NCBI GenBank assembly: GCA_963708205.1
Contig: OY970196.1
Coordinates: 744,001-808,000 of the forward strand
Length of the DNA: 64,000 nucleotides
Direction: 5' to 3'
Origin: CAVYTF01 sp963708205
GTDB lineage: Bacteria; Bacteroidota; Bacteroidia; Chitinophagales; Chitinophagaceae
The notes below the pieces were generated by a model, which worked only from the letters and a program-made list of their open reading frames with translations, was not told where the DNA came from and made no database searches. Of the stretch, positions 18,199-26,668 are shown piece after piece. The position numbers and the translations under genes are program-made. Every line of letters begins with the position of its first letter. Within the stretch, counting starts at the first letter, position 1.

Positions 18199-18951
18199 TT
18201 AATCATTTATATCATATTCTTTTCTAAGAAAGTCAATTAATCTTGTTGCCTCATCTAATTGCGGCTGTAAATTATATTTTGAATAAGATTGAGTAATAAT
18301 GCCAAAGTCTGATATTTTATTATAAAATGTTGGAAGTTTATTGCCATCATTCCGTAGCTGCGGGAGAGGCTTTGCTGTCATCTTTCCGTTTTTTATATAG
18401 CTCGTATCTTGAATGATTGTCATGTCGCCTATATCATCCATCCGCGATAAAATATCTTTAAAATAAACTTCGTAATAATTCCCTTCATCATATACACCGC
18501 GAGTATCGGCATCGTATTTAGAAAGACTGTCAGCCACGTGATCTTTTTCAATCAATCGGTAATCGCCCGTACTTTTTAACTGCTGCAATGTGGCATCATT
18601 GCTTTTGAAAGAAGCAGAATTATATAAATATTTAAAAGCAAAATAATAGAACGCTTTGCGATTGGAATCAATTGACATGTCCGAATGAGAAAGGCGCAAT
18701 ATACTATCCGTTCCCGCCACTTGCTTGTTATCAAAATTGATCACATATTTCAGGTTAGCAGTATCATCTCTCAAATTGCGGATAAAGCCTGAAATATATT
18801 CTGTTTCTTTTGAGCGGTCTGTAACATGTTCACGAATACTTTCCGCGATAAAGCCCATGGTAACGGCAAGAAATATCATGATGAATTCAAGAAAATATTC
18901 CCTGAAATTTTTCTTTTTATGATGCAGATCAGGATGATGATGTACTTCCAT
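18199..18951 (-). CDS. Membrane-anchored hypothetical protein with His-rich N-terminus
   Basis: A 250-residue protein of a kind often seen in Bacteroidota without known function. It starts MEVHHHPDLHHKKKNFREY, with six histidines in the first 11 residues. One TM helix follows (FLEFIMIFLAVTMGFIAES), then about 200 soluble residues that are mostly helical and charged. The His cluster could bind a metal ion on the cytoplasmic side, which is inference. The stop is immediately next to the 21-bp repeat array. Confidence 0.75.
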   Translation of the reverse strand: MEVHHHPDLHHKKKNFREYFLEFIMIFLAVTMGFIAESIREHVTDRSKETEYISGFIRNLRDDTANLKYVINFDNKQVAGTDSILRLSHSDMSIDSNRKAFYYFAFKYLYNSASFKSNDATLQQLKSTGDYRLIEKDHVADSLSKYDADTRGVYDEGNYYEVYFKDILSRMDDIGDMTIIQDTSYIKNGKMTAKPLPQLRNDGNKLPTFYNKISDFGIITQSYSKYNLQPQLDEATRLIDFLRKEYDIND

Positions 18952-19189
18952 ATTTTATTCGTGTAATGATTTTGTTTTGATTGTTCTTGAAGGTATTTAT
19001 TCACAATAACCTTTCACTAATGGTTTAATAAATGTATCGCTTTTCCGGATATTGAGGAGGATATAAATTACAAGTAATTGCCCTGATCGTCATATCAGTA
19101 TCAATAGTTTTAATAATGGCATGATTTTATTTGGTTTAAAAAAACAACCAGTTTCAATACACAGGCTTGCGGCACTTAAACTTTAACTT
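18952..19189. other. Divergent intergenic region, nothing recognised
   Basis: Lies between the minus-strand His-rich protein and the plus-strand cyanophycinase. It must hold promoters for both. I see no clear TAnnTTTG box, hairpin or RNA gene in it. Confidence 0.5.
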
Positions 19190-20056
19190 ATGGAAAAAGC
19201 AATGGATAATTCCTGTCCGGTTCCGGCAGGTACATTACTGATAATTGGTGGTGCAGAAAGTAAAGGCAAGGAGCCGGAAAATCATGATGCGCCGGAAGGA
19301 TATCATCCGCTTGAAATTTTGAAATGTTTTACAGAGCTTTTGCAGCGCAAAGACGCACCGATCGAAGTGATAACTTCCGCATCAGGCGAAAGCGCTGAAG
19401 TCATTAAATTATATAAAAGATGTTTTAAAAAACTTGGTGTTGAAAACATTAATCACATCCATCATAAAACACGAAAGGAAGTTTTGGATGATGATTTGAA
19501 AGATCGCATTAAAGATGCCGATGGCTTTTTCTTTACCGGCGGCGATCAGTTATTGCTTACCACGCTTTATGGCGGCACGCCTTTTCTCACACAATTGAAA
19601 AAAAAATATATCAACAACAAAATTGTAGTGGCAGGCACCAGTGCCGGAGCAATGGCATTATCTACACCTATGATCTATTCCGGCAGTAAAAGGGAAGAAG
19701 AAATTACAAGCGAAATAAAAGTAACAACAGGACTTGAATTTTTAAAAGATGTATGTATAGATACGCACTTTGTACATCGCGGAAGGTTGGTGCGTCTTGC
19801 GCAGGTTGTTGCCACAAACCCAACAACAGTAGGCATCGGCATTGATGAAGACACTGCGATAATTATAAGGAACGGCACGGAAGCAGAAGTGCGCGGCAGC
19901 GGCATTGTTATAGTGTTGGAAGGCTTTGAAATATCTTACACCAATGTTACGGGCAAGCCTGATGAGCCGCCGATCTCTATGAGAGATCTTAAATTACATT
20001 TCTTAGCGCCCTGTGATAAATATATTTTAAAGCAAATGAATCCTCCTCATTTTTAA
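19190..20056 (+). CDS. cphB: Cyanophycinase (peptidase family S51), paralogue 1
   Basis: Serine exopeptidase that releases beta-Asp-Arg dipeptides from cyanophycin. It has 288 residues (286 if the ATG at 19202 were used, loss of four). Family features are GTLLIIGGAESKGKE at the N-terminus, FFTGGDQLLLTTLYGGTPF, the nucleophile motif AGTSAGAMALS with Ser near 151, and DTHFVHRGRLVRLAQVV with the catalytic His region. It lies 3 bp before a PSD-family decarboxylase gene, almost certainly in one operon. A second cyanophycinase and the synthetase are at 53-57 kb. Confidence 0.92.
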   Translation: MEKAMDNSCPVPAGTLLIIGGAESKGKEPENHDAPEGYHPLEILKCFTELLQRKDAPIEVITSASGESAEVIKLYKRCFKKLGVENINHIHHKTRKEVLDDDLKDRIKDADGFFFTGGDQLLLTTLYGGTPFLTQLKKKYINNKIVVAGTSAGAMALSTPMIYSGSKREEEITSEIKVTTGLEFLKDVCIDTHFVHRGRLVRLAQVVATNPTTVGIGIDEDTAIIIRNGTEAEVRGSGIVIVLEGFEISYTNVTGKPDEPPISMRDLKLHFLAPCDKYILKQMNPPHF

Positions 20057-20059
20057 ACC

Positions 20060-21091
20060 ATGCCTGCAACACAAGAACCTGTACAAAAACTAATTGATCT
20101 TTTAGAAGAAAATAAGTATTTAAAAAATGCTGTTGAAGTTTCTTTGAAAGCTGCACAAGAACCGGAGATTGAAACACTGGAATCTTTTTATAATTACCTT
20201 AATAACATACTCACACACATTCCATCAGAAAAAGAATTGATGCCTTCTGTGCGGAAATTTTATTTTATGCTCAGCAAATCACCTGATGATGTTTTGAAGA
20301 CGGACAAAGCTTTCAACAATTGGATGAATGAATTTGTTAGAGCGCGCGGTAATTTTTTAGATACAACTGCATCTACCGAAACACTTGAATCTTTTATCAA
20401 ATGCGCAGACTATAAAATTGATGATTATATAAAAGGACCAAGTGGCTGGCTTACTTACAACCAGTTTCTCGCACGACAATTAAAGCCCGGCAAAAGACCC
20501 ATCGCAGGAAGATGCGATAACGCGATAATAGTTTCGCCTGCAGACAGTGAATGTAAAGGACAATGGAAAATTGAAAATGATTCTACAGTTTCGGTAAAAG
20601 GAAGTACTTATAAGGTCACTACTTTGCTTGCGGATAGTCCTTATGCTGAGAAATTTAACGGAGGTATTTTTACACATAGTTTTTTAAAAGTTACCGATTA
20701 CCATCGCTATCATACACCTGTAGCAGGCATTGTGCGTGAAGTAAAAAATATACCTGCAAATACATGGGTAACGGAAGAAAGAAAGCCGGATGGTTCTATT
20801 GAAAATACAGATGACGTTGGCTTTCAATTTCAGCATACAAGAGGTTATATTATTATAGAATCTGTTGTGGGATTTGTTGCAGTGATACCCATAGGTATGG
20901 GACATATTTCATCCGTTAATCTTACTGTGGAGGAAGGAACGTATTTAGAAAAAGGTGATGAGTTTGGTTATTTTGGTTTTGGCGGATCGGATATAATTAT
21001 GTTGTTTCAGCAAGACAAGGTGGAATTGAATAGTGTTGAAAGTAAAACTTATAAACAGGGAGAAAAAATTGGAACAGCAGTAAATAAATAA
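20060..21091 (+). CDS. PSDC-domain phosphatidylserine decarboxylase family protein (pyruvoyl enzyme)
   Basis: A 343-residue pyruvoyl-dependent decarboxylase. Residues about 5-115 look like the PSDC N-terminal domain; the rest is the PSD catalytic fold (SGWLTYNQFLARQLKPGKRP, then TDYHRYHTPVAGIV with Asp213, His215 and His218). The self-processing site reads FGGSD, so Ser310 would become the pyruvoyl group; typical lipid-acting enzymes have LGST or GGST. No TM anchor is visible. The same PSDC+PSD layout occurs in the soluble tryptophan decarboxylase PsiD of fungi. The substrate is therefore uncertain and could be an amino acid. It is 3 bp downstream of cyanophycinase. Confidence 0.82.
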   Translation: MPATQEPVQKLIDLLEENKYLKNAVEVSLKAAQEPEIETLESFYNYLNNILTHIPSEKELMPSVRKFYFMLSKSPDDVLKTDKAFNNWMNEFVRARGNFLDTTASTETLESFIKCADYKIDDYIKGPSGWLTYNQFLARQLKPGKRPIAGRCDNAIIVSPADSECKGQWKIENDSTVSVKGSTYKVTTLLADSPYAEKFNGGIFTHSFLKVTDYHRYHTPVAGIVREVKNIPANTWVTEERKPDGSIENTDDVGFQFQHTRGYIIIESVVGFVAVIPIGMGHISSVNLTVEEGTYLEKGDEFGYFGFGGSDIIMLFQQDKVELNSVESKTYKQGEKIGTAVNK

Positions 21092-21184
21092 TCTTATCCG
21101 GCTGAAGTATTCAGCCTTCTTCACAACACATCAATCATTGCTCTGCTAATTGTTTGTAACTTTATTACCTTAAACCTTACCAAC

Positions 21185-21676
21185 ATGTCAAATAGAAATA
21201 ATGCTTCGGTAAAGCTTCGCCGCAAAATAAAAACAAGCATCATCATTATCATCATTGGTTTATTGTTGAATGGTATTTCAGCCATACCGTTACGTGCGGA
21301 GTTGAATTTTCTTTTGTCAAACCAAAGTATACTGCCAGACTTTCTGCACAACTGGTTCATGTATGTAAACAAAGGCGTTACTGAAACGAGCAACCATTAC
21401 CGGTTTATGCGTTATGGATTTGACTGGCTTGCATTTGCACATTTGCTGATTGCCATAGCATTTCTTGGTCCGCTTCGCGATCCTGTAAAAAATGAATGGA
21501 TCATTACATGGGGATTGATAATATCTGCCTTAAGCGTGCTGATAGCATTGGGTTGGGAAAGAGTGCGGGAAATTCCTTTGTGGTGGTCTTGCATTGATGC
21601 AGCAATTGGTCTGGTAAGTTTTATTATTCTCTGGCTTTGCAGCAGGTGGATAAAGGAATTGAAAACGATGGAGTGA
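21185..21676 (+). CDS. Four-TM membrane protein
   Basis: Unrecognised 163-residue integral membrane protein. Hydrophobic segments are TSIIIIIIGLLLNGISAIP, WLAFAHLLIAIAFLGPL, ITWGLIISALSVLIALGW and CIDAAIGLVSFIILWLCS. The segment between the first two is extracytoplasmic and contains HNWFMYVNKGVTETSNHYRF. The start MSNRNNASVKLRRK is basic, as expected for a cytoplasmic N-terminus. A TTTG-TAACTTTA sequence at 21153-21164 may be its promoter. It follows the decarboxylase by 93 bp, so it may be a separate unit. Confidence 0.75.
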   Translation: MSNRNNASVKLRRKIKTSIIIIIIGLLLNGISAIPLRAELNFLLSNQSILPDFLHNWFMYVNKGVTETSNHYRFMRYGFDWLAFAHLLIAIAFLGPLRDPVKNEWIITWGLIISALSVLIALGWERVREIPLWWSCIDAAIGLVSFIILWLCSRWIKELKTME

Positions 21677-21798
21677 ATGATCGCCCAATCTCTTTAATTG
21701 TAAATCGTCACTAAACCTGTAGGTTTTTAATTTTTTCCCTGAAGAAAGCAGTTTTTTCCCTGCTCATTTCCAAGAAAAAATTATTTGTTGCTTGTCAT

Positions 21799-22320
21799 TT
21801 ACTTCTTCACATCCTTTTTCTTCTTATCTATTTTTGAAAATTTTATTCCTGCATAAATACCGATCGCGCAGGATTGGATAAAAAGTATGGGACCAAAACT
21901 TTGCCAGTAAATGCCGAATATTTTTCCAATCCATATAAAGATAGAATTGCCGTTGTCGTTATTGGCAGGATCAAGAAATGTTTCATTGAAAGATGAATCG
22001 AGCCCTACCGAAGGAATTTTTTCAAACACTGCATGCAAACAATTTGAGAGCAATGCTGCACCAACAACTGCAAACAGCAAATAAAAAACATTAAACTGCT
22101 CTTTTAAAAATAATAATGTAAGTACTGCCACACACAAGGTTAAGGGAAATGATATCAGTAGAAAATCGATCACCTCTTTTACTTCCATCGGCACCACATC
22201 GTGATACAATAAATGCTTCAACCCTACAAACACCGGCGAAGCGATTAACTGTGGCAGAGAAATGAAAAAAGCCAAACCGGACAGTTCTTTATGAAAAGGT
22301 GAATTTGGAATTGCAGCCAT
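21799..22320 (-). CDS. Polytopic membrane hypothetical protein
   Basis: Unrecognised 173-residue membrane protein. Hydrophobic stretches include LAFFISLPQLIASPVFVGLK, FLLISFPLTLCVAVLTLLFL, FYLLFAVVGAALLSNCLHA and SFGPILFIQSCAIGIYAGIK. An Asn/Asp-rich loop (LDPANNDNGN) separates the last two. The C-terminus is strongly basic (KIDKKKKDVKK). It is divergent from ccmC across about 200 bp. Confidence 0.7.
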   Translation of the reverse strand: MAAIPNSPFHKELSGLAFFISLPQLIASPVFVGLKHLLYHDVVPMEVKEVIDFLLISFPLTLCVAVLTLLFLKEQFNVFYLLFAVVGAALLSNCLHAVFEKIPSVGLDSSFNETFLDPANNDNGNSIFIWIGKIFGIYWQSFGPILFIQSCAIGIYAGIKFSKIDKKKKDVKK

Positions 22321-22489
22321 AGTAATGGTTTTGAGTTAATGATACGTAAACCTACTATTTTTTATGGTTGCTACTTTTAATGATGATAGAAAACATTGCG
22401 ATTTTTAAACTCAGCAGATAAACAAAAGAAATTTATAAAGACACAAAAAGAAATACAAACTAACACGTGTTTGCTCGTTAGCTTTCCCC

Positions 22490-22497
22490 TAATTTTG
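22490..22497 (+). promoter_or_regulatory. Promoter upstream of ccmC
   Basis: TAATTTTG matches TAnnTTTG and is preceded 16 bp upstream by TTTG (22470-22473), close to the Bacteroidota -33/-7 arrangement. The surrounding CCCCTA and GCTCTTAAAA match the secDF promoter region. The start codon is 20 bp downstream. Confidence 0.55.
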
Positions 22498-22516
22498 CAG
22501 CTCTTAAAAGGTTAGC

Positions 22517-23203
22517 ATGCTTCGTCAATACTGGTGGAAAATTTTATCTTTCATTCTTCTTTTATACACTTGTATTGCGGCATTTTTAATAAAAGTTCCT
22601 GTACTTGATGGTCGCTTGCAGCAATCAATCCGCTCCATATTTTTTCATGTACCCATGTGGTTTGGAATGATGATTTTATTAACGGTTTCTGTTATTTATG
22701 CCCTTGTTTATTTAAAATCTCAAAATCCAGTTCATGATTTTTATTCAGTAGAATATGCAAGAACAGGATTGGTATTTGGTTTTCTTGGAATAATCACAGG
22801 AGCAATTTGGGCAAATTACCAGTGGGGCGCACCGTGGAGCGGAGACCCAAAACAAAACGGCGCAGCAGTAGCCATGCTTATTTATCTCGCTTATTTTATT
22901 TTGCGCGGCTCTGTTACAGATATTGACAAGCGTTCGCGGCTAAGCGCTGTGTACAATGTGTTTGCGTATGCCATGCTATTTCCTGCAATATGGATATTGC
23001 CGAGAATGAGTGAATCATTGCATCCCGGCGGACAGGGAAGCGAAGGAAATCCGGGACTGAACCCGAATGATACAACATCTGCAATTGAACTTGTTCTTTG
23101 GCCGGCAGTTTTCGGATGGACATTGCTTGGTGTTTGGATTGCTACGTTAAGAATACGATATAGAATAATAGAAGAAAATAAATTTAATGTCAGCCATGGA
23201 TAA
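22517..23203 (+). CDS. ccmC: Cytochrome c biogenesis protein CcmC (CcsA family)
   Basis: Polytopic membrane protein that presents heme to CcmE. It has 228 residues and six hydrophobic segments, with FFHVPMWFGMMILLTVSVIY carrying one of the conserved His ligands. The WWD-type heme-handling segment reads WGAPWSGDPKQNGAAV (Trp103, Trp107, Asp110), so a Gly takes the place of the usual second Trp before Asp. The Asn/Pro-rich loop SLHPGGQGSEGNPGLNPNDT precedes the last helices. It overlaps the CcmD-like gene by 17 bp. The partners CcmA, CcmE and CcmF are not in this window. Confidence 0.92.
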   Translation: MLRQYWWKILSFILLLYTCIAAFLIKVPVLDGRLQQSIRSIFFHVPMWFGMMILLTVSVIYALVYLKSQNPVHDFYSVEYARTGLVFGFLGIITGAIWANYQWGAPWSGDPKQNGAAVAMLIYLAYFILRGSVTDIDKRSRLSAVYNVFAYAMLFPAIWILPRMSESLHPGGQGSEGNPGLNPNDTTSAIELVLWPAVFGWTLLGVWIATLRIRYRIIEENKFNVSHG

Positions 23204-23438
23204 ATTGAAAAGAATTGGATTTGTTATAGCATTTTGTTTAATGAACATGTTTTGTTTTGCGCAGCAGCAACTCGATGTTTCCGATGAGGATAAAACAGAT
23301 TTCATGCGAAGCAATGGTAAAATTTATGTAGTGCTTGCAATAGTTGTAACGATTGTGATTGGGATATTTATCTATCTTTTTAATTTGGATAAAAAAATAA
23401 AAAAGCTGGAAAGAAATCAGAACAGGGATGTGAAATGA
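23187..23438 (+). CDS. ccmD: CcmD-family small membrane protein
   Basis: An 83-residue protein (80 if the ATG at 23196 is used) overlapping the end of ccmC. It has a signal-like N-terminus (IGFVIAFCLMNMFCFAQQQ) and a single TM helix (KIYVVLAIVVTIVIGIFIYL). The tail FNLDKKIKKLERNQN has the basic character typical of CcmD proteins. CcmD stabilises the CcmABC-heme-CcmE complex. Its position directly after ccmC supports the call, since the sequence alone is too short to be decisive. Confidence 0.8.
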   Translation: MSAMDKLKRIGFVIAFCLMNMFCFAQQQLDVSDEDKTDFMRSNGKIYVVLAIVVTIVIGIFIYLFNLDKKIKKLERNQNRDVK

Positions 23439-23527
23439 TTATGAAGATTAAAAGATAAATTTCATCACGAAAATCAATTAATCTTTAAAATCATGGTTCT
23501 GATAATTATAAATTTTAAAACGATTCT

Positions 23528-24946
23528 ATGCCGGAAAATAATTACAGTTTTTTTGAAAATGTAACACGAAGTTTTGATAAAGCTTCGAAGTTTACAAAAT
23601 GGGAAAAGGGTTTGCTTGACCAGATAAAAGAATGCAATGCTGTTTATCAAATGCGCTTCCCGATCAAGCGCGATAACGGGAATATTGAAGTGATTGAAGC
23701 TTATCGAGTGCAGCACAGCCAGCACAAAACACCTTGCAAAGGCGGCATTCGTTTCAGTGATGAAGTGAACCAGGATGAAGTGATGGCTCTTGCATCCTTA
23801 ATGACTTATAAATGCGCCATCGTGAATGTTCCTTTTGGTGGTGGCAAGGGTGGCATAAAAATAAATCCGCGGCACTATAGTGAATTTGAATTGCAAAAGA
23901 TAACACGCCGTTATACAGCAGAACTGGTTAAGAAAAATTTTATCGGCCCCGGCATCGATGTTCCGGCACCGGATTATGGAACAGGCGAAAGAGAGATGGC
24001 GTGGATCATGGATACTTACAGCACAATGCGTCCCGGAGAAATTGATTCAATGGGTTGCGTTACGGGAAAGCCTGTAACGCAGGGTGGTGTTCGAGGAAGA
24101 AAAGAGGCCACAGGTTTGGGTGTTTTTTTTGGTGTGCGCGAAGTGTGTAATATGGAAGATATCATGAGTAAATTAGGAATGAAAACCGGCATCGAAGGAA
24201 AGCGTGTAGTAGTTCAGGGTTTGGGGAATGTTGGTTATCATTCAGCTAAATTTTTCAGAGAACATGGTGCAAAGGTTGTGGCAATTGCGGAGTATGAAGG
24301 TTCAATTTATTCTGAAGATGGATTGAATGAAGAAGATGTTTTTCAATTCAGGAAAAAATCTGGCAGCATCTTAAACTTTCCCGGTTCAAATAATTTTGAA
24401 AAAAATACAGATGCGCTGGAATATGATTGTGACATTTTAATTCCTGCCGCACTTGAAAACGTTATCAACGCTTCAAACGCTGCAAGAATAAAAGCCAAAC
24501 TTATTGGTGAAGCAGCCAACGGACCAACAACGCCAGAAGCTGATGAAATACTTGCGAAGAAAGGCATCATCATTATACCTGACATGTACCTGAATGCAGG
24601 AGGTGTCACGGTGAGTTATTTTGAATGGTTAAAAAATTTAAGCCATGTTCGTTATGGAAGAATGGAAAAACGTTTTACAGAAAATATGAACAAACATATT
24701 TTAGGACAAGTCGAAGAACTTACCGGAAAGACAGTAAATGCTGCAGAAAAAACAATTATTGAGCATGGTGCAAGTGAAGCAGATCTTGTGCATAGCGGAT
24801 TGGAAGAAACAATGATAGAAGCGACCCGCGAAATTATGGAGGCATGGAACAGCAATCCCGAAATTCCGGATATGCGCACCGCAGCTTATGTTGTTGCCAT
24901 TAATAAAGTTGGAACTTCGTATGCAGAATTAGGAATATTTCCATAG
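23528..24946 (+). CDS. gdhA: Glu/Leu/Phe/Val dehydrogenase family, probable glutamate dehydrogenase
   Basis: Oxidative deamination of glutamate (or the reverse) linking nitrogen and carbon metabolism. The 472-residue product has the substrate domain PCKGGIRFSDEVNQDEV and KCAIVNVPFGGGKGGIKINP with the catalytic Lys. VPAPDYGTGEREMAWIMD follows, and the Rossmann motif VVVQGLGNVGYHSAKFF lies at about residues 233-249. C-terminal GAANGPTTPEAD-like and NAGGVTVSYFEW segments are family-typical. Cofactor preference cannot be read with certainty. It is transcribed alone, 89 bp after the ccmD-like gene. Confidence 0.92.
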   Translation: MPENNYSFFENVTRSFDKASKFTKWEKGLLDQIKECNAVYQMRFPIKRDNGNIEVIEAYRVQHSQHKTPCKGGIRFSDEVNQDEVMALASLMTYKCAIVNVPFGGGKGGIKINPRHYSEFELQKITRRYTAELVKKNFIGPGIDVPAPDYGTGEREMAWIMDTYSTMRPGEIDSMGCVTGKPVTQGGVRGRKEATGLGVFFGVREVCNMEDIMSKLGMKTGIEGKRVVVQGLGNVGYHSAKFFREHGAKVVAIAEYEGSIYSEDGLNEEDVFQFRKKSGSILNFPGSNNFEKNTDALEYDCDILIPAALENVINASNAARIKAKLIGEAANGPTTPEADEILAKKGIIIIPDMYLNAGGVTVSYFEWLKNLSHVRYGRMEKRFTENMNKHILGQVEELTGKTVNAAEKTIIEHGASEADLVHSGLEETMIEATREIMEAWNSNPEIPDMRTAAYVVAINKVGTSYAELGIFP

Positions 24947-25086
24947 CAGTTTAATATCATTTCGGTTGATAGGAATTTTTGCAAATCATCTTTAGAAAAG
25001 AGCTTACTCAAAGCTTTTATTTTTAGAACAACAAAAACTATTTTTACTTTCAGCAATTATTATTACTAAACTATTAATTATTAATT

Positions 25087-25257
25087 ATGTCACTAATACC
25101 TAACAAAAAAAATAAAAAAGACAATCGTCCCGGCGGTGGTGCAAACAATAAATCGAATAATACATCAGGGTTTATTGCAAACACAAATGCAAAAGCTAAT
25201 TCCAAAGCGATCGGTAAAAATGTGAAAGCAACAGGCGGCGCACAAAGAGGATCATAA
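25087..25257 (+). CDS. Small basic Asn/Lys/Gly-rich protein
   Basis: A 56-residue frame starting MSLIPNKKNKKDNRPGGG and ending KATGGAQRGS. It is strongly basic, has no hydrophobic segment and is rich in Asn, Lys, Ala and Gly, so it is probably disordered; nucleic-acid binding is possible. Coding is supported by a clean ATG after an AT-rich leader, moderate composition bias and lack of overlap with other genes. Short basic proteins of this type occur in Bacteroidota, but I cannot name a family. Confidence 0.55.
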   Translation: MSLIPNKKNKKDNRPGGGANNKSNNTSGFIANTNAKANSKAIGKNVKATGGAQRGS

Positions 25258-25262
25258 AATTT

Positions 25263-25389
25263 ATGGAAAAAGAAGCTTTTAAATTTTCGGGTGAAGCTCC
25301 AATCAACTATGCCACCTGGAAGGCTTGAAGAAAAGTTTGGAAAAGAAATTATCACAACGCTTTCAGCATTTATCAAAAAAATTATCTGA
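25263..25389 (+). pseudogene. Possible frameshifted gene remnant
   Basis: From ATG 25263 the frame reads MEKEAFKFSGEAPINYATW and stops at 25326. Shifting by +1 at 25318 gives RLEEKFGKEIITTLSAF, ending at TGA 25387. The start FKFSGEAPINY resembles the N-terminus of some small methyltransferases (FSG..P..Y). The joined product would still be only about 41 residues, and its end overlaps the convergent permease gene by 8 bp. A weak candidate for decay or chance. Confidence 0.2.
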
Positions 25390-26614
25390 ATTGTATTGCT
25401 TTTACAGGTTGTATGTTTCGCACAAATAAAACAGGCAGCATTAATGCAGCAAAACAAACTGCGAGCGTGGCAACACATATAGCTCCAACCTGCCACCAAA
25501 TAATATGAACCGGCGCCGTTGATACATAATAATTTGCTTCGTCTAATTTTATAAATCCGGTGTGTTGTTGTAACAAACAAATGCCAATTCCAAATGCAAA
25601 ACCAATTAAAACTCCTGTGCCGGAAATTATTGATGCATAATATAAAAAAATTTTCTGAATAGTATTGTTGCTGCTTCCTGTGGCTTTTAAAACGCCAATC
25701 ATTTTTGTTCGTTCAAGCACTAAAATTAAAAGGCATGTTATTAAATTTATGATCGCAACAATTGCCATTACAATAAAGATAACATTCCTGTTTACATCCT
25801 GTAACTCAAGCCAGTCAAAGATGTTAGGATATTGCTGCTTTATAGTTTTGCTTATCCATGCACCCGGTAATTGATTGTAAAGCAGGTTGCTTGTTGTGTC
25901 CATCAACTTATAATCATGCAAAAAAATTTCGTATCCGCCGATCTCATCTTTTTGCCAGTTATTCACGCGTTGTAACAATCGAATATCACAGAGTGCAAAA
26001 AGTTTATCATACTCATCAATGCCCGTTTTATAAATGCCACAAACTTTCAGTTTTCTAAAACTTGCATTGCCGGCACTTGCAGAAATAAAATAAACTTTAA
26101 CTGTATCATCAACTTTTATATTCAACTCATCCGCAATTGATTTAGATAAAACAATTTCTTTACTATACATAGTATCTGCAAATTGCAACCAACGACCCTG
26201 CAATAAAAAAGGCTGAAGATTGCTGAATGCATAATTGCTGTCAACGCCTTTTAGCAACACGCCTTCAATGTTTTTATTTTTCTCAACAACAGCGCTTTTT
26301 GTAGCAAATACCTGGACTTGTTTTATAGCAGGAGTTTGTTGTAAAATATTTATAACCGTATCATTTTTATGAAGCGGCGTTTCTTCTGAAACAAGTGATT
26401 TGGAAGCAGCATATTGTTGTATGCGAATATGTCCCCAAAAACTAAAAACTTTATTTGCTATGGTTTCCTGGAAGCCTGTAACAAAAGATAATGTGATAAT
26501 CATTGCGGCAACACTTAATGCAGTTGCTGCTGCAGCAAGCCGAACGATAAAACGTGTAAATGATTTTTGACTGTTAAAAGCAATTCTTCTGGCAACAAAA
26601 TAAGCAACATTCAT
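25382..26614 (-). CDS. FtsX/LolC-E-type ABC transporter permease
   Basis: Inner-membrane permease of 410 residues resembling the LolC/LolE lipoprotein-release family. The N-terminus MNVAYFVARRIAFNSQKSFTR precedes TM1 (LSVAAMIITLSFVTGFQET). Next comes a roughly 200-residue periplasmic MacB-like domain. Three C-terminal TM helices form the FtsX domain (VMAIVAIINLITCLLILVLE, MIGVLKATGSSNNTIQKIFL, IIWWQVGAICVATLAVCFAA). The loop between them, RTKMIGVLKATGSS, is the family's coupling region. No ATPase is encoded alongside, so a partner LolD must be elsewhere. Confidence 0.87.
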   Translation of the reverse strand: MNVAYFVARRIAFNSQKSFTRFIVRLAAAATALSVAAMIITLSFVTGFQETIANKVFSFWGHIRIQQYAASKSLVSEETPLHKNDTVINILQQTPAIKQVQVFATKSAVVEKNKNIEGVLLKGVDSNYAFSNLQPFLLQGRWLQFADTMYSKEIVLSKSIADELNIKVDDTVKVYFISASAGNASFRKLKVCGIYKTGIDEYDKLFALCDIRLLQRVNNWQKDEIGGYEIFLHDYKLMDTTSNLLYNQLPGAWISKTIKQQYPNIFDWLELQDVNRNVIFIVMAIVAIINLITCLLILVLERTKMIGVLKATGSSNNTIQKIFLYYASIISGTGVLIGFAFGIGICLLQQHTGFIKLDEANYYVSTAPVHIIWWQVGAICVATLAVCFAALMLPVLFVRNIQPVKAIQFR

Positions 26615-26668
26615 GAGGATTTAAAACTACGCCGTAAGTGTAAATAAACAAAATGAGCAAGTAATATA

